DNA of 11,344 nt from Candidatus Omnitrophota bacterium (GTDB lineage Bacteria; Ratteibacteria; UBA8468; MWAK01), in NCBI GenBank assembly GCA_018829455.1, contig JAHJUB010000219.1, positions 1 through 11,344 on the forward strand, read 5' to 3'. Shown here in pieces: positions 1-6,265 of this stretch. The notes under the pieces were generated by a model. The model was not told the DNA's origin, made no database searches, and saw only the letters and a program-made list of their open reading frames with translations. Position 1 is the first letter of the stretch, and the number at the start of each line of letters is the position of its first letter. Position numbers and translations under genes: made by a program.

Positions 1-721
1 ACTTGGACATAGCCAGGCCCTTATAGCAGATGCGGTCCACTCAGTTTCCGATCTCTTCACCGACGCCATAGTACTGCTCGGTCTCAGGATTGGCTTTGAT
101 TGCCACGGCCTTGTACCTGGGGATTGATGCAGCTTTGAATATCTATCATCATACTGAACACCACCCCACAGGTCTGGCCCTGATAGGGGCCGGCGTTTCT
201 ATCGCTTTAAAAGAGGCACTCTATCATTACACGGTACGCGTAGGCGGCGCATCAAAAGCCAGCTGATTATAGCCAATGCATGGCATCACCGCTCGGATGC
301 GCTTTCCTCTGTGGCTGTCTTGCTGGGTGTGACGGGAACGCTCATCAACCCTTCCTGGCATATACTGGACTCTTTCGCCGCCCTTTTAGTATCCTTCTTT
401 ATAGTCAAAGTCGGTCTGGAGATCCTCAAGAACAGTCTGCGTGAATTTACCGACACCGCCCCTCCACCTGAAATACTGGACAAGATCAGCCAATGCACCA
501 GGAACGTGGAAGGGGTACTGGATATGCATGATCTTAGGGTCCGAACCTCAGGGGGGCTTTACCAAATGGAAACTCACATTGTAGTGGATGGCCAACTGAC
601 CGTCGCTGAGGGGCACAGGATAGCAAAGGCGGTGGAGAGTTGTTTGGCAGAAGAAATCAAGGATCTTGACCGGGTCATTGTGCATGTGGATCCTGTCTCT
701 GAACAGAAAGGGCCCGAGTGA
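1..721 (+). pseudogene. Cation diffusion facilitator (CDF) transporter, 5'-truncated by window edge and frameshifted
   Basis: This is a broken CDF (cation efflux) gene; intact members export Zn2+, Fe2+ or similar divalent metals in exchange for protons across the inner membrane. Three pieces can be read. From base 2, frame 2 gives a segment with the TM2 metal site pattern HSVSD (SQALIADAVHSVSDLFTDA). Frame 3 from about base 99 gives ATALYLGIDAALNIY up to YHYTVRVG. Frame 2 resumes at base 245 with the TM5 site HHRSD (ANAWHHRSDALSS) and continues to the stop at 719-721, including the cytoplasmic domain with HDLRVR and VIVHVDP. The loop motif DxxHPxGHGR expected between the first two pieces is absent, so residues are missing as well as the frame. 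The second shift fits loss of one C in GTAGGC(C)GGCGC near 245. The start lies outside the window. Family assignment is secure; pseudogene status is strongly supported unless the sequence has errors. Confidence 0.88.
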
Positions 722-780
722 CTGTATAGCACCGTTTTAGGCAACCTGAATAACTGGTTTTGTTTTAAACTTCTGGATTG

Positions 781-789
781 AAGGTGATC
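781..789 (+). promoter_or_regulatory. Shine-Dalgarno-like site for the original DUF1232 start
   Basis: AAGGTGATC closely resembles the complement of the 16S rRNA 3' end and lies 3 bases before TTG 793, with GGTGA about 6 bases from it. It supports TTG 793 as the ancestral start, and so makes the TAA at 826 a real disruption rather than upstream noncoding sequence. Confidence 0.45.
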
Positions 790-792
790 ATA

Positions 793-1197
793 TTGAGCCA
801 ACTTCGGACTATTGAGAGATGGAAGTAAAAGTCCAGACGCCTTAAGATCGAGATCTACGCGCTATATCTCGCTTATAGGGACCCCAGAGTCCCTTGGTAT
901 GCCAAGGCATTTGTCGCTCTCGTGGTTGGATATGCATTCAGCCCGATAGATCTGATACCTGATTTTATTCCTGTCTTGGGGTATCTCGATGATCTTGTCT
1001 TGATACCTCTTGGGGTTGCTGTTGCGATGAAGATGATCCCCGAGAAAGTCATGGAGGACTGCAGGATCCGCTCTAAAGAAGTGATGGGTAAAAAAAAGCC
1101 AATCAACCGGGTAGCAGCAGTTGTTATCATATGTATTTGGCTTATGTTGATTGTTATGACCATCGTGCTGGTTGTTAGGGCCTCAAGCACAAAATAA
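793..1197 (+). pseudogene. YkvA/DUF1232 membrane protein with an in-frame TAA
   Basis: The frame encodes a DUF1232 (YkvA-like) protein: YALYLAYRDPRVPWYAK is followed by the hallmark AFSPIDLIPDFIPVLGYLDD (bases 934-993). A second hydrophobic stretch near the C-terminus (about 1108-1182) looks like an added membrane helix. The family's biochemical role is unknown. Family members usually begin about 20 residues before the YALYLA segment. Reading upstream in frame reaches TTG at 793, preceded by the SD-like AAGGTGATC (781-789), but a TAA at 826-828 interrupts it after 11 codons. No ATG, GTG or TTG lies between that TAA and GTG 922, which would begin inside the conserved core. I therefore read it as disrupted by nonsense mutation. 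It lies 71 bases after the broken CDF gene, in the same orientation. A non-canonical start (ATC or ATA) after the TAA cannot be excluded. Confidence 0.8.
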
Positions 1198-1275
1198 CAA
1201 GGGGAATGAAGCAGACCCCGGGTTCTCGCGTAGGTGATTCGTTTTGAAAAAATTTAAAAGACGAGGGTGTCTTTG

Positions 1276-1883
1276 ATGTCTGACATACAAATGGAAAATA
1301 AGAACAAAGAACCAAAGAAAACCTTTCCAACATTTATTTTCAACCGTATTGAATTCTCCGGGTCGCTGGGTGACTTAGGGGCGCTGCTCCCGATTGCTAT
1401 TGGCATGATTGTATTGAATGGCCTAAATGCAACCAATGTTATGGTAACCGTGGGTTTATTCTATATCATAGCCGGTCTCTATTTTAAGGTTCCTGTTCCT
1501 GTCCAACCTATGAAGGTAATCGGAGCCTATGCCATTGCAGTGGGCCTCACTCCAATTCAAATTATCTCAGCCAGCCTGTGGATGGGGCTCTGCACCCTCT
1601 TTCTTGGCACAACGGGCTTGATTCATATAATCGCTTATTGGGACTTGTTTTTGGCCAGAGCGCCCTTCTCATACTCGACCTTCTTCCCCTATCCATACTG
1701 GGCGTTCTTTTGGTCTTTGCGGGAGCCCAACTGGCTCTCATGATTCGGGATCTTACAGAAAGGAAAGACCTCTTTGTGGCCCTTGTCATGCTGTGTATAT
1801 CCCTGACAACAAACCTGGCAGCAGCTTTTATCTGCGGTATTATTATCGCCTACGCTCTAAAGAGTGAAAAAATTAATGTGTAG
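1276..1883 (+). pseudogene. Putative sulfate/molybdate transporter (MOT1 type), internal deletion with frameshift
   Basis: Intact relatives are about 370-400-residue multispan importers of molybdate or sulfate (MFS_MOT1, SulP-related). The first part (1276 to about 1630) is typical: NRIEFSGSLGDLGALLPIAI, then VPVPVQPMKVIGAYAIAVGL, then LFLGTTGLIHII. The C-terminal part is read in another frame from about 1626 to the stop TAG at 1881-1883: YNRLLGLVFGQSALL, PLSILGVLLVFAGAQLAL, DLTERKDLFVALV and a final SEKINV. Together they total roughly 205 codons, so about 170-190 codons of the middle are missing, and the join around 1624-1632 is also out of frame. ATG 1276 is preferred because AGGG at 1264-1267 is well spaced from it; GTG 1267 lies too close to that site. 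The remaining protein would lose most transmembrane segments, so function is very unlikely. Confidence 0.87.
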
Positions 1884-1945
1884 CGGATGCTAAAAGTGGA
1901 ATTTTCCTGGAAGCATGAACTGGAAAGATTTGTGTGCCCGTAGGA

Positions 1946-1956
1946 CGTGGTTTGAT
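1946..1956 (-). repeat. Right-end copy of the element's end motif
   Basis: ATCAAACCACG on the - strand matches ATTAAACCACG at the left end (2543-2553) in 10 of 11 positions. It is followed by GTCC-TAC-GGGC, a possible four-pair hairpin that is weaker than its left-end counterpart. I infer it marks the right end of the IS200-type element. Confidence 0.45.
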
Positions 1957-2033
1957 GAAGCCCTCTCGAAAAGGGCATTGTCCTAGGAAAGCGCCTAAAG
2001 GGGCTGATTATTGTTTGTATTTAGAGCATTATA

Positions 2034-2433
2034 TTAACTATCTGGATCGTTTTGGTCACGAATATATTTCCTGATCATTTCTTCGTCCAGACCAACTGTG
2101 CTTACACAATATCCCGTTGCCCAAAAACTTAAACCTGTCATTCTTTTGGTTCCTAATATTTGGCGGTGTATTCTGATAGCACTTTTGCCTTTGACGAATC
2201 CAACTGTATTTGAAACACTAAACTTCGGCGGAATACTTAGGCATAAGTGGATATGATCTGGCATCGCATGCCCCTCAAGCAATTCAATCCCTTTTTGCTT
2301 GCATAGGTCTCTTATTATGTCGCCGATCTTTTCCCTTATTTTTCCATATATCCTCTTATACCGATACTTGGATACAAAAACAATATGATATTTACTCCCA
2401 TCGTACATGTGATAATGATTTTCAATCTTTCAT
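2034..2433 (-). pseudogene. tnpA: IS200-like transposase TnpA (Y1 type), N-terminus disrupted
   Basis: The frame contains YHIVFVSKYRYK, then HAMPDHIHLCLSIPPKFSV with the HxH (HIH) pair that binds the catalytic metal, KGKSAIRIHR, FWATGYCVSTVGLDEE, and KYIRDQ, whose Tyr is the expected DNA nucleophile. The rest of the protein is complete to the stop at 2034. The natural start is ATG at 2433, with AGGAGG (- strand, 2442-2447) 8 bases upstream. From there the relatives' N-terminus can be followed as MKD, then TGA (2422-2424) where Trp is expected, then KSLSHVRWE, then a 2-base loss at about 2393-2394 just before KYHIVF. The ATG at 2408 is in frame with the body but would replace the native N-terminus with MYDGS and lacks a ribosome site. 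I call it inactivated, though a short product from 2408 could exist. Confidence 0.82.
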
Positions 2434-2483
2434 AGGTTCTTCCTCCTGTCCCTTTTGGGGACTTTCCCAGGGGAAGAACCTAT
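2432..2483 (-). promoter_or_regulatory. Leader hairpin covering the tnpA ribosome site and start
   Basis: ATAGGTTCTTCC (2432-2443) and GGAAGAACCTAT (2472-2483) are perfect 12-base inverted repeats. Between them a second short pair, GTCCC (2448-2452) and GGGAC (2458-2462), could form an inner stem. The outer stem includes part of the AGGAGG site and part of the ATG at 2433, so the folded mRNA would hide translation initiation. IS200 elements are known for such leader structures that limit transposase synthesis and read-through transcription; that role here is inferred. Confidence 0.7.
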
Positions 2484-2529
2484 TTATCGCATCTTTCTCT
2501 CGTCGGAACGGTCAAACCTTTGGGGGTCG

Positions 2530-2546
2530 CACGAGCATAGCCCGTG
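2530..2546 (-). repeat. Left-end hairpin of the IS200-type element
   Basis: On the - strand CACGGGC-TAT-GCTCGTG forms a 7-pair stem (one G-T pair) with a three-base loop. It lies at the outer edge of the element on the side of the transposase start, directly after the sequence AAACCACG that also occurs near the other end. Size and position fit a TnpA-recognition hairpin. Confidence 0.55.
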
Positions 2547-2560
2547 GTTTAATTTGAAAC

Positions 2561-2733
2561 AATTATAACCTGATGTTTTGGGGAAACTCCTGGGTGGATT
2601 TGGGTTGAATTCCTTTTCTATATTTTATATTCTCCACAGGATAAGAAAGTCGGAAAGGTTTGCCTCTGCTGGTCTTATGTACAGAAAAAGTCACCAGGTC
2701 TCGGGGCTGAGATAGACTAACAAATAAACTGAA
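2561..2733. other. Intergenic region upstream of the LtaS-like gene
   Basis: No gene is seen between the IS element and ATG 2734. It probably holds the promoter of the downstream gene. The only promoter-like pair I find is TTGAAT (2605-2610) with TATATT (2626-2631), whose 15-base spacing is shorter than ideal, so this is a weak suggestion. No clear operator or terminator was recognised. Confidence 0.3.
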
Positions 2734-4737
2734 ATGCCTAACGAAAACTGGAAAGAGAAAAGAATGAAAGGTTGGAACCGGTTTCTTGCTCAATGGCAAA
2801 AAGACTTCAGTCTGTGGCTCTTTTTTATTGTCTACTTTCTACTTTTCAGATTAGCGTTTATTTTCCTCTTCAGGTATCAAATTAATGATGCGAGTACGTC
2901 CATGGATATTCTTGCTGCCATCTTGAATGGCATGCGCTATGACAGTGTCATCGCAACCTATTACATACTCATTCCTTTCGTTTTCAGTATTGCCTGCCTT
3001 TTCGCTAATTGGGAAGCTACTGGGAATCGGATAAGAAATGTGTTTGGTGCAGTGTTCATATTTCTTTCAACTTTCTTGTGCTTCGTTACCCTAGGCTATT
3101 TCAAAGAATTTGATGACCAATTCAACCATTTTCTATTTGGTCTTATTTATGACGATTTTCGTGCCACCATACTGACCATATGGAAAGAATATAATATAAT
3201 TCCAAACTTCATTGGTATCAGTCTTGTCACCCTTTTGTGTTTAGGCATCATGAGACATCTTACTAAGAAGCCGTTTTTATCGTGTGAATCTATAGCTAAG
3301 TATATGCCTACACTTCCCTATAGGATTTTTTCTCTGCTAATAATTTTGTCCTTCTTTGCTGTTGGAATTCGAGGTTCATTTGGGAGCCGTCCCGTGCAAC
3401 TGAAAGATGCAGCAGTAACAGGCGATGAATTCCTGAACAAGACGGTGCTAAACCCATACACAGTGTTGATTCATGCCATAGAGCAGCAACTTAAAATCTT
3501 GAGATCTCAAGGGCTGAAGGTCTTTCTGCCGGATGAAGACGTGACCAAAGCAGCACAATATGTGTCTTCCATAAACGAAACTTATGATAATCTTGATCGC
3601 TACATGATTCGCTATGCAAAAGGACCGAAGCACAAACCCCCGCGTCACATTTTCCTCATCGTTGGTGAAGGTTATAGTGCATGGCCACTGTGGAAGAAAT
3701 ACGAATCGTTGGGGTTGGCAGAGAGCGTAAAAAAGCTTGCGAAGAATGGGCTCTACGTTGAGAGTTTTTTACCTTCTGCAAGAGGTACGATGTCATCATT
3801 AGCTGTGCTTGTTACGGGGCTTCCCAATGCTGGTGTGATGACGAATTATCAGAAAACTTCAATGACAGCCTACCCGTCTAGTATTGCAGCGATATTCAAG
3901 CAACTTGGTTATAAAACGAGACTTTTTTATGGCGGTCTTTTGAGTTGGCAGAGGATTGGGGATTTTTGCCGGGCGCAAGGTTTTGCAGATGTATATGGCG
4001 GTGCGCACATGGGAAACTGGGCATCATCGAACGAATGGGGGGTGGATGACGAGAATTTATTCGAATTTATTCTAAACACTGTAGAAGATGAACAACCGAG
4101 TTTTAATCTGGTCCTAACCACGAGTTTTCACCCTCCATTTGATATTGACGTGCGTAGTAAGGGCTTTCAGTTAAATGAAATTCCGGATGGTCTTAAGCCC
4201 TTTTGCATTAGCAATGTCAACTTCAATGTGCTTGGGCATTTTTGGTATGCTGACCGCTGCATTGGCGACTTTGCAAAAAAAACCGAAGCTAAACTAAAAT
4301 TCCCCCTTGTTGTTGTCACCGCCGATCATGCAGGCCGGAGAAGGATAAGCAAAAGACCGGGTCTTTTTGAGAAATTTGCTGTCCCGCTTGTCTTTTATGG
4401 GAAGGATGTCCTCGACGGCATTTCCTTGCCTAAAGGGGTCGCGGGAAGCCACCTAGATATCGGACCAACCCTCATCGAACTTACTGCACCGGAGGGTTTT
4501 CGTTATCACGCTCTGGGAAAAGATCTACTTGATCCGGAACAGCGGTTTGTGGGAATTGCTCGAAACCTGGTGATAGGTCCAGATTTTATCTTGGATCTGC
4601 ATAAGGCACCGAAACTATATCCTCTTCCCGACAGGGAATTGCCGCATACCCCCCCTAATTTGGCAGAGCTAAAGAGGTTGCACGATACCATTCACGGTAT
4701 TGCCTGGTGGCGGATTACGAGCGGCCCTGAGCTATAA
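2734..4737 (+). CDS. LTA synthase/MdoB-type membrane phosphotransferase (sulfatase fold)
   Basis: A 667-residue inner-membrane enzyme of the alkaline phosphatase superfamily (COG1368 type). Relatives transfer phosphoglycerol or phosphoethanolamine from phospholipids to lipoteichoic acid, periplasmic glucans or other glycans. Five hydrophobic segments fall at about 26-48, 72-92, 103-123, 157-174 and 196-213, followed by a large extracytoplasmic domain from about 300. Expected active-site positions can be seen: Glu312 in VGEGYS (metal), Thr352 in ARGTMSS (nucleophile), WGVDDE at 435-440, His466 in SFHPPF, and Asp531-His532 in TADHAG (metals). Length and domain order are normal for the family. 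ATG 2734 has a poor ribosome site; ATG 2764 follows GGAAAGAG (2750-2757) and is a real alternative, shortening the protein by 10 residues without affecting the first helix. The substrate cannot be decided. Free-standing sulfatase activity is less likely given the five-helix N-terminus. Confidence 0.85.
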   Translation: MPNENWKEKRMKGWNRFLAQWQKDFSLWLFFIVYFLLFRLAFIFLFRYQINDASTSMDILAAILNGMRYDSVIATYYILIPFVFSIACLFANWEATGNRIRNVFGAVFIFLSTFLCFVTLGYFKEFDDQFNHFLFGLIYDDFRATILTIWKEYNIIPNFIGISLVTLLCLGIMRHLTKKPFLSCESIAKYMPTLPYRIFSLLIILSFFAVGIRGSFGSRPVQLKDAAVTGDEFLNKTVLNPYTVLIHAIEQQLKILRSQGLKVFLPDEDVTKAAQYVSSINETYDNLDRYMIRYAKGPKHKPPRHIFLIVGEGYSAWPLWKKYESLGLAESVKKLAKNGLYVESFLPSARGTMSSLAVLVTGLPNAGVMTNYQKTSMTAYPSSIAAIFKQLGYKTRLFYGGLLSWQRIGDFCRAQGFADVYGGAHMGNWASSNEWGVDDENLFEFILNTVEDEQPSFNLVLTTSFHPPFDIDVRSKGFQLNEIPDGLKPFCISNVNFNVLGHFWYADRCIGDFAKKTEAKLKFPLVVVTADHAGRRRISKRPGLFEKFAVPLVFYGKDVLDGISLPKGVAGSHLDIGPTLIELTAPEGFRYHALGKDLLDPEQRFVGIARNLVIGPDFILDLHKAPKLYPLPDRELPHTPPNLAELKRLHDTIHGIAWWRITSGPEL

Positions 4738-4813
4738 GGGGGGCTCCCTAGTTTGAAAACGTTGTGGTTATGTGGTTGACTTTTTAATTGTAAATATTTG
4801 TGGGGGCATAAAG

Positions 4814-6025
4814 ATGTTTCGAAAATTAAAAGTTTTTAACTTATGTCCATTGTTTATAATTTTTATTTTTTTTGTACATAATAACGTTTTAGGCTCCACG
4901 ATCAAAGTTCCTGAGGATATACCTTCTATTCAAAAAGCAATAGATGTTGCAAAAGATGGAGATGTTATATTGGTTGCTCCGGGGACTTATAAGGTTAAAC
5001 TTAAATTTAAAGGAGAGAAAAAGACTATTCAGTTAGGATCTTTGTTCCTTATAACAGGAGACAAAAAATACATTGAGCAGACGGTTCTTGAGGCTAAATG
5101 GGTTAGATCTAAATGGCTTAGATTTGGAAGAAAATACGTTATAGAGGTACCATCAGACTGCAGCCCATATTCCAAAATAGTTGGATTTACTGTTAAAAAT
5201 GGGAATGATGGGATAAGTTGTAAGGGTAAAGTGGAAATCTTGAATAATATTTTTATTAATTGTAAAGATGGGGTTGATTATGAAGATAAAAGTGGAGGAA
5301 TTTGTAGTTCAAATATCTTCAAAGAAAACAGAGATGATGGAATTGATTTGGACCATTCTGTAGATGTTATAATTGAAAATAATATTATTCAAGACAACCA
5401 GGATGATGGAATAGAAATCAGACTCCATCCATACGAAATTCCCAAGAAGCCAAAGCTTAATATTGTTATACGCAATAATATTATATCTAGAAATGGAGAG
5501 GACGGTATCCAGTTTATTGATTATTCAACAGATTCAAGACGAATTTTTAAGATAGAGCGGAACCTATTTTACAATAACGCTATGGCTGCAATAGGATGCA
5601 TGGGAAATACAAATACCATAGAGAATTATGAGGCCTTCATGTTGCCCGAAAGAGTGTACGTTATTAACAACACCTTTGTTGATAATAATTATGGTTTGTT
5701 GGGTGGCAAAAATATGGTGGTTTTGAACAACATTTTTGTTGGTACAAAAAAAGTCGCCATGAAGAATATTTCTGGAAGTTCCGTTGCTTCATATAATAAT
5801 TTCTGGTTGAATGGTTCTAATTTTGAAAACTCCAACATTGATAAGGAGCATACATTTTTTAAAAACCCTCTATTAACCTCTGAATTTAAGTTAAAGGACA
5901 CCAGCCCCTGTATAGATTTAGGTACTAGCATTTTTCAGTTTAAGGATGGAGTCATAAGAATTCCGGCAAGTTCGTATATTGGTTCAAAACCAGACTTAGG
6001 GGCTTTTGAATCGGCAATAAAATAA
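4814..6025 (+). CDS. Secreted right-handed parallel beta-helix protein
   Basis: From ATG 4814 the product has 403 residues. GTGGGGG (4800-4806) stands 7 bases before this ATG, and MFRKLK followed by a hydrophobic core ending VLGS (25-28) reads as a signal peptide; a start at GTG 4772 would bury that signal, so I reject it. The mature N-terminus TIKVPEDIPSIQKAI with DGDVILVAPGTY is the usual opening of pectate-lyase-like beta-helices. DGI or DGV recurs at about 132, 152, 175, 198 and 230, each near an NNIF or NNII strand, spaced 20-32 residues, as in PbH1 coils. The end, LKDTSPCIDLG then DLGAFE, resembles the choice-of-anchor Q ending of secreted repeat proteins. It probably acts in the periplasm or outside the cell, perhaps on or with polysaccharide. 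No catalytic residues can be assigned. The gene is clearly richer in A+T than its neighbours, suggesting acquisition by transfer. Confidence 0.82.
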   Translation: MFRKLKVFNLCPLFIIFIFFVHNNVLGSTIKVPEDIPSIQKAIDVAKDGDVILVAPGTYKVKLKFKGEKKTIQLGSLFLITGDKKYIEQTVLEAKWVRSKWLRFGRKYVIEVPSDCSPYSKIVGFTVKNGNDGISCKGKVEILNNIFINCKDGVDYEDKSGGICSSNIFKENRDDGIDLDHSVDVIIENNIIQDNQDDGIEIRLHPYEIPKKPKLNIVIRNNIISRNGEDGIQFIDYSTDSRRIFKIERNLFYNNAMAAIGCMGNTNTIENYEAFMLPERVYVINNTFVDNNYGLLGGKNMVVLNNIFVGTKKVAMKNISGSSVASYNNFWLNGSNFENSNIDKEHTFFKNPLLTSEFKLKDTSPCIDLGTSIFQFKDGVIRIPASSYIGSKPDLGAFESAIK

Positions 6026-6071
6026 TAAAATACTTTAGCGAAAAACAGAAAATAAAAATATTCCATTTTCT

Positions 6072-6265
6072 CGGACAGTGTAAAATAGTTTATTTAAATG
6101 GCCATGGTCAAATGCAATGGAATTTTAATTTAAGGGGGAGATTGAGACCATGGCGATTGACAACAAACTTTTGGACCAGTCGTTATAATACTACAAAAAG
6201 CCCAAGGATCTTCTTGGGGACAAACCGTATTATCAAATGATAGCTAAACTGCAGCCGGACCTATT
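6072..6265 (+). mobile_element. Remnant of an IS256-type element with the first codons of its transposase
   Basis: ATG 6150, with AAGGGGGAG (6132-6140) 9 bases upstream, opens a frame MAIDNKLLDQSL, stop (TAA 6186-6188), YYKKPKDLLGDK, then unrelated residues to TAG 6267-6269. The pattern MAIDKxLLDxLLxxYKKPEDLLG is, as I remember it, the N-terminus of many IS256-type (Mutator-like) transposases. The upstream GGACAGTGTAAAATAG (6073-6088) resembles the terminal inverted repeats of such elements. Homology fades after about 6224, and the remaining roughly 370 codons and the other end are missing, so this is a 5' scar. It abuts the 3' end of arnC, which is read from the opposite strand. The region 6026-6071 between the beta-helix gene and the scar shows nothing recognisable. 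Confidence 0.6.
6195..6218 (-). terminator. Possible rho-independent terminator after arnC, inside the IS scar
   Basis: On the - strand CCCAAG-AAGATC-CTTGGG is a six-pair stem with a six-base loop, followed after one C by TTTTT (6195-6199). It lies 48 bases beyond the arnC stop and in the right orientation to end the arn transcript. The stem is short and the same bases once encoded KKPKDLLG of the transposase, so the structure may be coincidence. Confidence 0.35.

Larger units (their letters stand above)
1930..2560 (-). mobile_element. IS200/IS605-type insertion sequence, degraded (ends approximate)
   Basis: A single-gene element of about 630 bases built around an IS200-like Y1 transposase on the - strand. 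This family transposes as single-stranded DNA and uses subterminal hairpins rather than inverted repeats. At the left end (- strand sense, high coordinates) a hairpin lies at 2530-2546. The motif read on the + strand as CGTGGTTTAAT (2543-2553) recurs at the other end as CGTGGTTTGAT (1946-1956), next to a weak GTCC/GGGC mini-hairpin (about 1937-1947). In the family, sequence at the 5' foot of such hairpins guides cleavage. Exact boundaries cannot be set without an empty site, so the limits given are inferred. The stretch 1884-2033 contains no gene; apart from the right-end motif I see only a GCCCT/AGGGC hairpin at 1960-1976. Confidence 0.7.

Noticed and set aside
99..250. Programmed ribosomal frameshift in the CDF gene
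   Set aside because: No slippery site is evident, the gene has two shifts, and conserved residues are missing at the first one.
1960..1976. GCCCT/AGGGC hairpin as a terminator of the transposase or MOT1 gene
   Set aside because: Neither strand has a T-run after the short stem, so there is no support for termination.
2422..2424. TGA at an expected Trp codon in the IS200-type transposase, hinting at TGA read as Trp
   Set aside because: arnB and the flippase-like gene end normally at TGA, and the same transposase has a further 2-base loss, so mutation is the simpler explanation.
2563..2799. 78-codon - strand frame upstream of and overlapping the LtaS-like gene
   Set aside because: No ribosome site or family pattern is seen and it overlaps the start of a well-supported gene.
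4772..4813. GTG 4772 as the start of the beta-helix gene
   Set aside because: It adds 14 residues before a normal signal peptide, and the ribosome site GTGGGGG points to ATG 4814.
1930..6265. Composite transposon made of the two IS elements
   Set aside because: The two remnants belong to different IS families with different mechanisms and cannot act together as ends.
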